This document shows positions 1-9,077 of a stretch of 64,000 nt of DNA, one piece after another. Numbering within the stretch: position 1 is the stretch's first letter; the number at the start of each line of letters is the position of its first letter. The DNA comes from Sulfuricella sp035530375. Its GTDB lineage: Bacteria; Pseudomonadota; Gammaproteobacteria; Burkholderiales; Sulfuricellaceae. The notes beneath the pieces were generated by a model. It was not told the DNA's origin, searched no databases, and saw only the letters and a program-made list of their open reading frames with translations. The stretch covers positions 7,279 through 71,278 of the forward strand of contig DATKUY010000039.1 in NCBI GenBank assembly GCA_035530375.1, written 5' to 3'. The position numbers and the translations under genes were made by a program.

Positions 1-31
1 AAGATGGAAAATCTGGTGCACCCCATTTATT

Positions 32-52
32 CCTCTGCGCCTCTGCGGTTAA
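32..52. repeat. Half of a family-A palindromic repeat
   Basis: The stretch reads CTCTGCGCCTCTGCGGTT, which matches the right arms of the complete family-A repeats at 19920-19992 and 50486-50555. The partner arm is not visible and would lie before the window. It starts 23 nt beyond the stop of the glucan phosphorylase gene, the same kind of position as the other copies. Confidence 0.6.
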
Positions 53-75
53 GCAATTGCCGTTTTCATTTTCAG

Positions 76-2604
76 TCAACCGGAAAACCAGTGAATGAGG
101 TTTACCTCGGCCGGAATGCGGGCTTCCTGATGCCAGGCGACGGCCCGCGGCGTGAAATCGGCGGCAGACCGTTCGGTAGCGATAAAACATTGGTAAATGT
201 AGCCATGGGTTGCACCCGGTATGCCGGCCTGGCATTCCATTACCTGCACCGTCACCGCATCGTCTTCCAGCGGGTCGGCGTACATCTGCACCTGCACGAA
301 TTCCGGCGGGATTTCGCCCAGATAGACATGCAGGGCAAAGAACCATCCGCCCGGCCGTTGCTGCACCTCCTTGTTCGACAGATGCACCTCATGCCAATGC
401 CGTCTGACTGTGGATTCCCAGGCAGCGAGCTCTTTTGCGAGGCTTCCGCCGCCTGCGCTGCGCCTCCGATACGCCGCAACGGCGGGGAGATAGGCGTCGC
501 GCACGTAGTCCTGCAGCATACGGTTGCTGCTGAATTGCGGCGCAAGTTGGGACATGCTGGCGCGCATGCGCGCCGTCCACTCGCGCGGGATGCCTTGCGC
601 ATCGCGGCGATAAAACATGGGCACGATTTCCTGCTCCAGCAGGCAGTAAAGCTGCTCGGCTTCGATATCGTCCCAGCCCGGCTCGGTATGTTCCATACCA
701 TCGCCCAGCGCCCAGCCGACTTCGGGAGCGTAGGCCTCGGCCCACCAGCCGTCCAGTTCGGAAAGATTAAGACCGCCGTTGACCAGGACCTTCATGCCGG
801 AAGTGCCGCTTGCCTCCCATGGCCGGCGCGGGGTGTTGATCCACACATCCACGCCTTGCACCATCTCCTGCGCGAGATTCATGTCGTAATCCTCCAGAAA
901 TACCACATGCGCGCGAACCTCCGGACGGAGCTCGAATTCCGTCCATGCCTGGATGAAGCGCTTGCCGGTTTCGTCCAGCGGATGGGCCTTGCCGGCGACG
1001 ATAAGCTGCACCGGGCATGCCTGGCCGGTCAGCAGCCGCGCCAGTCGCCCGGCATCGCGCAACAGCAGGTTGGGCCGCTTGTACTCGGTGAAACGCCGTG
1101 CGAAGCCGAGCGTGAGCACGTTCGGGTCCAGGATATTGCCGGCCTGCGCAATGGTTTCGGCGTCCGCGCCGCGCTGGCCGAGTTGGCGTGCCAACCGATG
1201 GCGCGCGTAATGCACCAGATCGCTCCGCTCCTCGCTGCGAAATATCCACAGCGCCTCGTCGCTCAGCTCCCGGATGGCGCCTGACAGTTTTTCGGGCATA
1301 CCCAACCAGCGGTCCTTGCCGCAGGTGCCGGTCCATATCTTGTCAGCCCAGGGCGAGTCCCACGAGGAGACGTGCACGCCATTGGTGATATAGCCAACGG
1401 GCACCTCGCGTTGCGGCCAATCCGGATAAAGCCCCTGAAAAATGCGGCGGCTGACTGCGCCATGCAGTTGGCTCACACCATTGATCGTGCCGCAGGTGCG
1501 CGCAGCCAGATAGGCCATGTTGAACGATTCACCGTCTGATTCGGCATCCCTTCGGCCCAAGGTCAGCAGTTCGTGCGGCGAAATGCCCAGTTGCGTGGCG
1601 TAATGGGTAGTGCCGTATTCAGTAAGCAGACCCAGCGGAAAAGTATCGAAAGCTGCGGCTATCGGGGTGTGGGTGGTGAATATGTTGCCGGCCCGGGTTG
1701 CCCAAAGCGCCTCCCAGAAATCGACGCGATTGTCCTCCATGAATTGCCGCGCCCGTTCAAGCGTTACCAGGGCGGCGTGACCCTCGTTGAGGTGGCATAC
1801 ATCCGGATGCAGTCCAAGCGCCTCCAGCGTGCGCCATCCGCCAACGCCGAGCACGATCTCCTGCACCAGGCGCATCTCCACGCCGCCGCCGTACAGTTTG
1901 CCGGTGATGCCGCGGTCGGCAGGGCTGTTCATGGGATCATTGCTGTCCAGCAGGTACAGGTTCACCCTTCCCACCCGCGCCTGCCACGCGCGCAGGATCA
2001 GCGTCCGCCCCGGAAGCTCGATGGGCACCCCGAGCCAGCCGCCGTCGGCATCGCGAACCGGCGTGATGGGCATATTGGCGGGCGTGTTGTAGGGATATAT
2101 TTCAAGCTGCCTGCCGCGGGCGTCGAGCATCTGGCGGAAGTAGCCCTCCTGGTACAAGAGCCCCACCGCGACCAGCGGCACGCCCAGGTCGCTTGCGGTT
2201 TTCAGGTGATCGCCGGCCAGCACCCCCAGTCCGCCGGAATACAGCGGCAGGGCTTCCGCCAGGCCATATTCCATGCTGAAGTAAGCGACAAGCGCATCAC
2301 TATCCGGATGCATGCTGCCGAACCAGGTGCGGGCCGAAGAATAATCGCGCCGTGCCTGCATCAAATGCTCGATCCTGGCCCGGAATTCCTCGTTCTTGGC
2401 CAACTGCTCCAGGTTTTTTTGCGAAATGTTCTGCAGGATCAGCCATGGGTTCCTGGTTCGCGCCCAGACTGCCGGCGCCATCTCCTTCCACAAGAGATCC
2501 GCCGCGTGACTCCAGGTCCAGCCCAGATCAAGGCTGAGCTCGGCCAATCCCGCCATGTCTTCGGGCAGGTGCCTTAAAAAGGGGTGTATCGAGGGTGTTT
2601 CCAT
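76..2604 (-). CDS. glgP: Alpha-glucan (glycogen/maltodextrin) phosphorylase
   Basis: PLP-dependent phosphorolysis of alpha-1,4-glucans to glucose-1-phosphate in the cytoplasm. The protein has the N-terminal DUF3417-type region of the short bacterial/archaeal phosphorylase class (about residues 8-110), then the catalytic GT35 fold. The PLP lysine motif EASGTSGMK ends at K605 counted from the start chosen here. About 842 aa is normal for this class. I chose ATG 2604 (METPSIHPF) because homologues begin near this point and an AGACAGG-like site lies upstream; ATG 2625 is also possible. It lies downstream of, and co-directional with, the lipid-transport operon, but about 100 nt separate them and no functional link is evident. 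Confidence 0.93.
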   Translation of the reverse strand: METPSIHPFLRHLPEDMAGLAELSLDLGWTWSHAADLLWKEMAPAVWARTRNPWLILQNISQKNLEQLAKNEEFRARIEHLMQARRDYSSARTWFGSMHPDSDALVAYFSMEYGLAEALPLYSGGLGVLAGDHLKTASDLGVPLVAVGLLYQEGYFRQMLDARGRQLEIYPYNTPANMPITPVRDADGGWLGVPIELPGRTLILRAWQARVGRVNLYLLDSNDPMNSPADRGITGKLYGGGVEMRLVQEIVLGVGGWRTLEALGLHPDVCHLNEGHAALVTLERARQFMEDNRVDFWEALWATRAGNIFTTHTPIAAAFDTFPLGLLTEYGTTHYATQLGISPHELLTLGRRDAESDGESFNMAYLAARTCGTINGVSQLHGAVSRRIFQGLYPDWPQREVPVGYITNGVHVSSWDSPWADKIWTGTCGKDRWLGMPEKLSGAIRELSDEALWIFRSEERSDLVHYARHRLARQLGQRGADAETIAQAGNILDPNVLTLGFARRFTEYKRPNLLLRDAGRLARLLTGQACPVQLIVAGKAHPLDETGKRFIQAWTEFELRPEVRAHVVFLEDYDMNLAQEMVQGVDVWINTPRRPWEASGTSGMKVLVNGGLNLSELDGWWAEAYAPEVGWALGDGMEHTEPGWDDIEAEQLYCLLEQEIVPMFYRRDAQGIPREWTARMRASMSQLAPQFSSNRMLQDYVRDAYLPAVAAYRRRSAGGGSLAKELAAWESTVRRHWHEVHLSNKEVQQRPGGWFFALHVYLGEIPPEFVQVQMYADPLEDDAVTVQVMECQAGIPGATHGYIYQCFIATERSAADFTPRAVAWHQEARIPAEVNLIHWFSG

Positions 2605-2703
2605 TTGTTTGCCTGTCTCAATCATGACGCTATCAACATTCGTTCCGTCGCCAGCGTGGCGCACATGGAGAAATAATAGATTACGCTCTTCTGATTAACC
2701 TGT

Positions 2704-3348
2704 TTATTTGGGAGGATTGGATAGCAAAGTGCCATAGTAGGCCGAAAAATCGGAGATTTGCCCAAGCAATCCGGGCAACGCGCTGTTTGCCGCCAGAACT
2801 CCGCCATACGGGTCATCGCTGGGCGCGTTTTCGAATGCCTCGAATTCTTTGGTAGCCAACACCCGATGATTTGCCTGCTCGACAAGCTGGACACGCAATT
2901 TCAGGTGAAGCCGGCTGGGGGAGCTCATGAATTCCTGTCGCAGAAGGACAAGTTCCATATCCAGGCGAATATCGCCTCTTGATGTCTCAGCGGCAGAGGT
3001 CACAGCACGAAATCCGCTTTGCCTTTCCAGCGCTCTTTCCAACAGAGGAGCGATCATCTTCGCGGGAGAATCCACCCAACGGTTTCTGGCGAAATATTCG
3101 AGGACATGGGGTTGGCGCACGAAAGCCATGCGTGACGTATCGTAACCCGGCATTGCACGAATCGGGCTGATAGACAGGGTCAATGGGATCGGTCTGACAT
3201 GCTCTGCCTGGCTTGGTTGTGCCTCTATCAGGTAAGTGTGTTGAAACTCCGTTTCCACTGGACGGAAACTTGCGCAGCCGGCAAGCACCAGGATCAAAAC
3301 CGGGGAGATGGTCTTGCTGCCGTATTTTTTTCCACGGAAATGCCACAT
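2704..3348 (-). CDS. MCE-system auxiliary lipoprotein (PqiC/ABC-type transport auxiliary family)
   Basis: Predicted outer-membrane or periplasmic lipoprotein of 214 aa. The signal peptide ends in lipobox LAGC with the lipidated cysteine at residue 25. The rest resembles the ABC-type transport auxiliary lipoprotein family (PqiC-like, formerly DUF330), which in other bacteria partners MCE proteins in moving lipids across the periplasm. It is the last gene of the operon, 13 nt after the MCE gene stop. Family assignment is by sequence style and context; the exact substrate is unknown. Confidence 0.8.
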   Translation of the reverse strand: MWHFRGKKYGSKTISPVLILVLAGCASFRPVETEFQHTYLIEAQPSQAEHVRPIPLTLSISPIRAMPGYDTSRMAFVRQPHVLEYFARNRWVDSPAKMIAPLLERALERQSGFRAVTSAAETSRGDIRLDMELVLLRQEFMSSPSRLHLKLRVQLVEQANHRVLATKEFEAFENAPSDDPYGGVLAANSALPGLLGQISDFSAYYGTLLSNPPK

Positions 3349-3361
3349 TCTGCCAACTCCC

Positions 3362-4264
3362 CTATTCGCCAGGACCCGGCTCGGGCTGAGGCTTCCCGAA
3401 TACCAGGGTGGCTGGATTGCTTTCCAGTTGGTCGCTTACCCGACGCAACGAGGCGCTTAAATCCCTCAAATCATTGACAAGCAGCCGCATGTCCTGAAGT
3501 GTGTCTGGTACAGCGGACACAGCGCGACCGGTCTCTCTTGTTGTGTGTGAAGCTTCATTTGCCAAGCGCTCCACCGCTTCTGCGCTATGTCCGACATGCT
3601 CGATCAGTTGTTCCAGTTCAGCGCTGGCGCGTGCGCTATGCTTCAGTGTTAGTGCGGCATTATCGACACTGGCCTGGATTGATGTTGAGCGCGAAGCCAG
3701 AGCGCGTGTAACTTTATCGATTTGCTCCAGGCTGTGCTTGAAAGTACGACGGTTGTCCTCATCCATCACGGCATTGACCTTGTCGGCAACGCCATTGATG
3801 CTCGCCAGCAGGCTGGTCAGCGCGGTATCCAGCCGTGTCATCAATGACGGCCCTGCCTGGATTACCGGGTATTCCCCGGTGGGTCCGGGTTTCAGCAAGG
3901 GAGACTGTGAACTGCCTCCGGAAAGTTCGACATAGGCGATTCCGGTCAGCCCTTGCGTGCGCAGCACGGCTACAGAATCCACCTTGACGGGGGTTCCGTG
4001 CTCGATTTTGAGCAGCAGTCTTACCCTTTCGGAGTTTGATGGGTCCAGCGCAATGCCGCGAACGTTGCCGACCTCGACACCGCGATATTTTACCGAGGCA
4101 TTTAAATTGAGGCCGGAAACGGACTCGCTCATGAAAACATAATAGGAATCGTAGGTTTTGCGATATCGGCCGTCCGTGCCTAACCAAAGCAGAATGGCGA
4201 CCAAAGCCGCACCCAGCAGCAGGGTGAAGAGTCCTACAATGGCGAAATTTACTTTCGATTCCAC
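3362..4264 (-). CDS. MCE/MlaD-family periplasmic substrate-binding protein
   Basis: Single N-terminal membrane anchor (about residues 7-28), then an MCE domain (about 40-120, with the VKYRGVEVG and GLTGIAYVEL segments), then a long helical C-terminal region. This is the layout of MlaD-like proteins, which form hexameric rings that bind phospholipid for the ABC transporter. I prefer GTG 4264, because GGGAG lies 6 nt upstream and homologues start with M-E-x-K-V-N; a TTG at 4276 would add four residues. Its 5' end overlaps the 3' end of the ATPase gene, which suggests translational coupling. Confidence 0.9.
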   Translation of the reverse strand: MESKVNFAIVGLFTLLLGAALVAILLWLGTDGRYRKTYDSYYVFMSESVSGLNLNASVKYRGVEVGNVRGIALDPSNSERVRLLLKIEHGTPVKVDSVAVLRTQGLTGIAYVELSGGSSQSPLLKPGPTGEYPVIQAGPSLMTRLDTALTSLLASINGVADKVNAVMDEDNRRTFKHSLEQIDKVTRALASRSTSIQASVDNAALTLKHSARASAELEQLIEHVGHSAEAVERLANEASHTTRETGRAVSAVPDTLQDMRLLVNDLRDLSASLRRVSDQLESNPATLVFGKPQPEPGPGE

Positions 4265-5034
4265 GCCTGCTCCCAAGCCGCACGACCGCGCGGTCCATAA
4301 AAATACTCGCGCACCATGGGGTGATCCAGCTTCGATAATTCTTCCATGGTGCCCATCCCCAGTAAATGCCCTTCTCCCAGAATGGCTACCCGATCCGCGA
4401 CTCGCCAGAGCAAGTCAATATCGTGCGTTACTATCAGAATGGTCAATCCGAGCAATTCTTTCAAGTGTTTTACCAACTCATCAAGGCCGCCGGCGCTCAG
4501 AGGATCAAGACCAGCCGTGGGCTCGTCCAGAAACAGCAGTTCCGGATCGAGTGCGATGGATCTTGCCAACGCAGCCCGCTTGCGCATGCCGCCAGAGAGT
4601 TCGGAAGGAAATTTATCTCTGGCACTCGCTGGCAAACCGACCAGACTGATCTTGACGGCCGCGATTTCCTTGATGAGTTTTTCGCTCAGATCCGTATGCT
4701 CATACAGCGGCATGCTGACATTTTCAGCCACTGTAAGTGCGCTGAACAGTGCTCCGCGCTCGAACATGACACCCAGCCGGCGGCGCAAAAACAGGGCATC
4801 CTCTTCACTCATCCCCTGAACTTCATTGCCGAATACTTTAATTGTGCCGGAAACTGGCCGCTGAAGCTGGATAATTTCCCTCAATAGAGTCGATTTCCCG
4901 CAGCCGCTGCTCCCTGCCAAAACAAAGATTTCTCCACGTTGCACGGTAAGGCTTACATCCTCGTGCACCACTGCCGCGCCAAAACGGGTATGCAGATGGC
5001 GAATTTCAATGACCGGATCGTTTGGTGTGCTCAT
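4249..5034 (-). CDS. MCE-type lipid ABC transporter ATP-binding protein (MlaF-like)
   Basis: ABC ATPase of 261 aa that energises the MCE lipid transporter at the inner membrane. Visible are Walker A GSSGCGKST (41-49), signature LSGGM (146-150) and Walker B LLFLDE (about 167-172) followed by PTAGLDP. The LSGGMRKRAALAR form of the signature is typical of the Mla/Ttg2A subclass. Its start codon overlaps the permease stop as ATGA, so the two are probably translated in a fixed ratio. Confidence 0.95.
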   Translation of the reverse strand: MSTPNDPVIEIRHLHTRFGAAVVHEDVSLTVQRGEIFVLAGSSGCGKSTLLREIIQLQRPVSGTIKVFGNEVQGMSEEDALFLRRRLGVMFERGALFSALTVAENVSMPLYEHTDLSEKLIKEIAAVKISLVGLPASARDKFPSELSGGMRKRAALARSIALDPELLFLDEPTAGLDPLSAGGLDELVKHLKELLGLTILIVTHDIDLLWRVADRVAILGEGHLLGMGTMEELSKLDHPMVREYFYGPRGRAAWEQAWNRK

Positions 5035-6167
5035 ATCTTCAGCCAGCTGAAGATCACGGAAAATAGCGCGTCAAAGACGATAACAAGGAAAATCGCCTGC
5101 ACCACGCTGACCGTTGTTTGTCTGCCCACGCTTTCTGAGCTGCCGCTTACGCGAAACCCCTGGAAGCAGCCAACGAGGGCGATTATTGCCGCAAAAACCG
5201 GGGCTTTGCCAACACCGACGAGAAATGAACTGACCTGGATGGAATCGCCGAATCGATCGAGAAATTCGACAAAGCTGATATTGAGCTGGCTTTGAGCCAT
5301 GATCATGCCGCCGAACACACCCAGGATATCGGCATATACCGTAAGCAAGGGCAGCGCTATAATCAGCGCGACCATCTTGGGCAACACGAGCAAGTCCATT
5401 GGCGAAACGCCAATAGTTTGCAGGGCGTCGATCTCTTCCGTAACCTTCATGGTACCGATCTGCGCCGCATAAGCCGATCCCGAACGTCCTGCCACGATGA
5501 TTGCCGTCAGAAGCGGAGCCATTTCGCGCAGGATGGAAAGCCCCACCAGATCAGCGACAAAGATATTGGCACCGTAGCGCGCCAACTGCTCGGCACCCTG
5601 GTAGGCAATGACCACTCCAATGAGAAAGGCAAGCAAGCCGACAATGGGCAGAGCATTGAATCCGGCAACTTGAAGATTGAACAGGATGGCACGCCATCGT
5701 ATGCGCGAGGGCTGCATCAGGCAGCGCCAGGTAGCCAGGCTGGTTTCACCCAGGAATGAGAGGATACCCAGCAATTGCTCCAGATGGAGCCAGACCTTCC
5801 TGCCTGTCCTTTCAAGAAAGCCACGCTGCTCCTCTACCGCCCTTCCCTCCTCAACGGCGTGTATCCGGATCAGATCAAGCAACGCCCCATGCTCCCGGCG
5901 CAAACCCCGCGTTGAAACAGTGCATCCCATGGCTTCCAGTTGGCGGATGGTACGGAAGATCAGCCATGCTCCGGCAGTATCCAGGTCGTTGACCGATGAA
6001 CAATCTACCGTCACAGGTCCAGGTTGAGGCATGGAAAGCCGCTCCAGGCACTTCTCAAGCAAGCGGGAATCTCGCAGTATCCAGGTACCGGAGAAATAAA
6101 TGACGGCGCCCTCTTCCGACATTTCGAGGTTCGCTTCAGCTTCCGACATGGTGGAGGCGTCTTTCAT
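5031..6167 (-). CDS. MlaE-family permease with fused N-terminal STAS domain
   Basis: Membrane subunit of the lipid transporter, 378 aa. Residues about 1-110 look like a STAS domain (the role played by separate MlaB in Escherichia coli), followed by a linker and the MlaE permease (about 145-378), including the conserved AAQIGTMKVTEEIDAL segment. The fusion means no separate mlaB is needed. First gene of a four-gene operon: permease, ATPase, MCE protein, lipoprotein. No clear Shine-Dalgarno site precedes ATG 6167; an internal ATG at 6149 is an alternative start. Confidence 0.92.
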   Translation of the reverse strand: MKDASTMSEAEANLEMSEEGAVIYFSGTWILRDSRLLEKCLERLSMPQPGPVTVDCSSVNDLDTAGAWLIFRTIRQLEAMGCTVSTRGLRREHGALLDLIRIHAVEEGRAVEEQRGFLERTGRKVWLHLEQLLGILSFLGETSLATWRCLMQPSRIRWRAILFNLQVAGFNALPIVGLLAFLIGVVIAYQGAEQLARYGANIFVADLVGLSILREMAPLLTAIIVAGRSGSAYAAQIGTMKVTEEIDALQTIGVSPMDLLVLPKMVALIIALPLLTVYADILGVFGGMIMAQSQLNISFVEFLDRFGDSIQVSSFLVGVGKAPVFAAIIALVGCFQGFRVSGSSESVGRQTTVSVVQAIFLVIVFDALFSVIFSWLKI

Positions 6168-6199
6168 GAAGAGACTTTAGGCAACAAGCACCGGGGTTG

Positions 6200-6427
6200 T
6201 CAAACCTGGCGGCGTTCCATGAATGCCTGTGCAGGGGTGTCACTGACCGCCGTCAGAAGAAGTTGTCTCATTTTTTGAGCATAGGGCAAAACCGGAAAAT
6301 ATTCCTGTAGATCGGCTCTTTCTGCCAGCTCAACCGCCAGTGAGTTTACAAAAATCGTCCCGATTACCGGCAACTGAGCATTTGCCCGCCGCTTTATGGC
6401 CGACTGATACTCCCAAGCCGACGTCAA
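6200..6427 (-). pseudogene. Possible gene remnant beside tRNA-Arg
   Basis: An open frame of about 75 codons that reads like protein (TIFVNSLAVELAERADLQEY) but has only a TTG at its 5' end and stays open backwards into the tRNA gene. It has no Shine-Dalgarno site. I do not recognise it. It may be the tail of a gene lost next to the tRNA, or chance. Low confidence. Confidence 0.2.
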
Positions 6428-6433
6428 CCCGTG

Positions 6434-6439
6434 TAAAAT
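6434..6439 (+). promoter_or_regulatory. Probable -10 element of tRNA-Arg
   Basis: TAAAAT ends 8 nt before the first base of the mature tRNA, the right spacing for a start just upstream of it. No good -35 hexamer is visible. Confidence 0.4.
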
Positions 6440-6447
6440 GGCGTATC

Positions 6448-6523
6448 GCCCCAGTAGCTCAGTGGATAGAGCGACCCCCTCCTAAGGGGTAGGTCGGACG
6501 TTCGATTCGTCTCTGGGGCACCA
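6448..6523 (+). tRNA. tRNA-Arg (anticodon CCT)
   Basis: Cloverleaf of 76 nt. Acceptor GCCCCAG pairs with CTGGGGC, the D arm is GCTC...GAGC, and the anticodon stem ACCCC/GGGGT holds loop CTCCTAA with anticodon CCT (reads AGG). The T arm contains GTTCGATTC, and CCA is encoded at 6521-6523. Confidence 0.96.
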
Positions 6524-6700
6524 GCCCTCCTGGCCGATATGTCAGAGCACGTAATTCTTTGATTTTATCGAGGCCGGACCGGGATTAAGAACCGGGAAGG
6601 CAATACCCAGGGCATGTTGTCTGCCCGATGAAAAACAACTGACCGATCGACCGGCACAATAGCCAGAAATGTGGGTTTCACCACTGAAAAATCATGCATC

Positions 6701-7195
6701 ATGAATAAAACAAGCGATAGCGAACTCCTTGAGGAACACTTCGACGCACTGGAAATTCTGGCCGAAGAAGCGTGCAGCGAAGCCGATGCGCTCCCCGTCC
6801 TCAAGCCGGTCGAGACTCGCACAAACATACGCCAGCAAGAACGCTATTTGGTCAGATGGCGGATGGCTATCGTCTTCGATGAAGATAAAGGCAAGGACAC
6901 CTTCCATGGCAGGGTAAACGACATTTCCATGGGTGGAATCAGCATCCACTGCGATCAGAATATCTTTTATAAAGGCAATGTGACTTTATTGCTGGCGGTT
7001 CCGCCGCTCAATGTCGCACACAGTAAAAGAATCCTTGAAATCAAGAGCCGTGTGGTTTACACCATACTTTCTAAAAATTCGTTCCGAATTGGCTTTCAAT
7101 TTATCGGGTTCAAGGCGGGGGATGAAGAATTCCTGGAAAAACGCCTGAAAAGCAACCACACCCTTTACCGGGATTTCGAACCGCCGCAGGAGTGA
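6701..7195 (+). CDS. PilZ-domain protein, putative c-di-GMP effector
   Basis: 164 aa from ATG 6701; an in-frame GTG at 6671 would give ten more residues but has no better support. The N-terminal 40 residues are acidic. A PilZ domain follows with the two c-di-GMP binding motifs intact: RxxxR at R48-R52 and DxSxxG at D74-G79 (DISMGG). It therefore probably binds c-di-GMP and relays it to an unknown partner. No output domain is attached, and no diguanylate cyclase lies nearby. Confidence 0.85.
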   Translation: MNKTSDSELLEEHFDALEILAEEACSEADALPVLKPVETRTNIRQQERYLVRWRMAIVFDEDKGKDTFHGRVNDISMGGISIHCDQNIFYKGNVTLLLAVPPLNVAHSKRILEIKSRVVYTILSKNSFRIGFQFIGFKAGDEEFLEKRLKSNHTLYRDFEPPQE

Positions 7196-7223
7196 TTCGC
7201 CAATTCGCCGGAGCACATGAAGA

Positions 7224-8036
7224 ATGGACTCGGTTTTCTTTTGGTTATCCAAGCTGGCGTGGCTGATCATCGCTCCGGACAGTCTGCTAGTGATTCTGGC
7301 GCTCGTGACCTGGGCGCTGCTATGGCATGGAATGAACCGGATGGCAAAGCGGATACTGGGTCTTGCAGCCATTGCCATGCTGATCGTGGCGCTCTTCCCT
7401 GTAGGCGAATGGGTTCTTTATCCGCTGGAAAAAAGGTTTTCTGCAAATCCCGTTCTGCCACAAAAAATCGATGGGATTATCGTGTTGAGCGGCGCCGAGG
7501 ATGCAAACCTTTCCGCCATATGGAATCAGGTGGAGCTAGGCGATGGCGCGGAGCGCCTGCTGGCATTCCTGGCTCTGGCAAGACGATACCCTGAAGCGAA
7601 GCTGGTGTTTGCAGGCGGGAGCGGAAGCATGGTGAACCAGGCGCACAAAGGGGCGGATGTGGCGAAAAGGTTATTTGAACAGCAGGGGCTGGACGTCTCG
7701 CGGATCACCTTTGAAAGAGAATCCAGAAACACTTTTGAAAACGCCGTGTTGAGCAAGGCACTGGTCAAACCCGCTCCCGGGGAAAACTGGATATTGATTA
7801 CATCCGCTTTTCACATGCCGCGCTCAGTCGGAATTTTCTGCCGGGCGGGATGGCCGGTGATCCCATATCCGGTGGACCACCGTGCCTGGCCCGGCAACCT
7901 TCTTCGCATTGACCTCGGCCTGGCCGGGCATCTTGGCGAAATGGCGATGGGGGTCAAAGAGTGGGTGGGACTGGCGGCCTATTATGCCACCGGGAAAACG
8001 GCGGCTTTGCTGCCGGCGGGTTGCGTCGGGCATTAA
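7224..8036 (+). CDS. YdcF/ElyC-SanA family (DUF218) envelope protein
   Basis: 270 aa with two N-terminal membrane segments (about 15-35 and 42-60), followed by the DUF218 fold: DGIIVLSGAED, AKLVFAGGSGS, ESRNTFENA and LITSAFHMPRS motifs. Known members (ElyC, SanA) affect envelope integrity and lipid-carrier metabolism; the reaction of this one cannot be told from sequence. It starts 28 nt after the PilZ gene and is probably co-transcribed. Confidence 0.85.
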   Translation: MDSVFFWLSKLAWLIIAPDSLLVILALVTWALLWHGMNRMAKRILGLAAIAMLIVALFPVGEWVLYPLEKRFSANPVLPQKIDGIIVLSGAEDANLSAIWNQVELGDGAERLLAFLALARRYPEAKLVFAGGSGSMVNQAHKGADVAKRLFEQQGLDVSRITFERESRNTFENAVLSKALVKPAPGENWILITSAFHMPRSVGIFCRAGWPVIPYPVDHRAWPGNLLRIDLGLAGHLGEMAMGVKEWVGLAAYYATGKTAALLPAGCVGH

Positions 8037-8043
8037 ATCTACT

Positions 8044-8071
8044 GCCGGCGATTCAGGCCGGATTTAATTTT
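8044..8071. terminator. Weak hairpin between convergent genes
   Basis: A short GCCGG stem (8044-8049 with 8057-8061), followed on the plus strand by ATTTAATTTT, lies between the convergent YdcF-family and adhesin-like genes. The stem is only five base pairs, so this is tentative. Confidence 0.35.
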
Positions 8072-8696
8072 GCCTGCGGATCGGAAGATATCTGGGAATC
8101 CCTCTGAGTGGGGCTCCCGGCACGACTATTTTGGTTCTGGCATCAACCGCCTTGGCTGCAACAGCCTTGCTGGGCTCTTTCGGCTTTGCTTTCTTCTTCT
8201 TCACGGCAACAACAGCCGGCTTCTTTTTCTCGGGTTTTTTGTAATTGCAGACATACTCGAATTTCTGTTCTCCCGCGGTATCGGGAATCACATAATTCGG
8301 CCTGCCATAGTAATCGGCAGTGATAATTTTGATCTCGCTGCCATCCTCGGCGTAATACACTCTCATCAGCAGTTCCGCGATGCGGGCATCACAACCATAG
8401 CGAACCAGCGACTTTGACGATTTGAAATAAAAATCCCCCGGTTGCGCCTGCTCGTCCGCCGAATAAATTTCCCGGTCCCAGGCCGTCACGACAGCTCCCC
8501 GGCGTATCAAACTGGCCAGATCGACTTCGATACGCATTTTCTCGTTGGCCACCACTGTCGACCAGGTAGCGGCCTCGGCGCCAAACGCAAAACACAACAA
8601 AGCCGCCGCCAGCGCAAATCGCTTGAGAAAACCACCGGGAAACGCGAGAGTCGATAAGATTTTATTTTTCAATTGTAATGGCGCCCCAGGCAACAC
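8064..8696 (-). CDS. Exported protein with SurfaceAdhesin-E-like domain and lysine-rich tail
   Basis: About 210 aa from GTG 8696; an internal TTG at 8672 is possible. A signal peptide (KRFALAAALLCFAFGAEA) precedes a domain like the surface-adhesin protein E family: ATWSTVVAN, YSADEQAQPGDFYFKSSKS, two cysteines (GCDARIAE and EYVCNYKK). The C-terminal third is very lysine-rich (KKPEKKKPAVVAVKKKKAKPKEPSK), perhaps for contact with an anionic envelope surface. Adhesion itself is not shown by the sequence. Confidence 0.7.
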   Translation of the reverse strand: MLPGAPLQLKNKILSTLAFPGGFLKRFALAAALLCFAFGAEAATWSTVVANEKMRIEVDLASLIRRGAVVTAWDREIYSADEQAQPGDFYFKSSKSLVRYGCDARIAELLMRVYYAEDGSEIKIITADYYGRPNYVIPDTAGEQKFEYVCNYKKPEKKKPAVVAVKKKKAKPKEPSKAVAAKAVDARTKIVVPGAPLRGIPRYLPIRRQN

Positions 8697-9077
8697 GATG
8701 TTCCTGATTCTAGCGTATCGTCTATTTATATCGGCCGCAATTGGAATAAATTTACCTCCATCTAGAAAATACTTACTGATTAAGACATTAACAATGATGG
8801 GAGCATGCCGGTATGCGGCAATTAATGCACACTTCGCAGAGGATGGTTACACATTGACGGCTAACTCCATGATGCAAGTATGTATTTAATTATCATATTG
8901 TTTTTATTGATCTAATTTTTAGCCTGATTTTTAACCATCTCAACCAATTCCCTTATCGGCAATACACTTGGACTCCATTCATACAAGTTTTCCACAAAGT
9001 TATCCACTGAAAATGTGCATGAAGTCGGAACGCGTTTGTCTCTATCCATTTATCGTGTTTTTTGGTAACGTTCCCAG
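8697..9077. other. 381-nt gap without a recognisable gene
   Basis: Divergent spacer between the exported protein and the Nudix gene. It is AT-rich in the middle (about 8880-8945) and holds a pair of DnaA-box-like sequences at its right end. I see no convincing coding frame or RNA gene. Confidence 0.6.
8988..9008. promoter_or_regulatory. Two DnaA-box-like 9-mers
   Basis: TTTTCCACA (8988-8996) and TTATCCACT (9000-9008) each differ by one base from the consensus TTATCCACA, lie in the same orientation 12 nt apart, and follow an AT-rich stretch. They could be a DnaA-titration or regulatory site upstream of the Nudix gene; two boxes alone do not make an origin. Confidence 0.35.

Noticed and set aside
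8988..9008. Chromosomal replication origin
   Set aside because: Only two imperfect DnaA boxes, and no dnaA, dnaN, gidA or parAB nearby.
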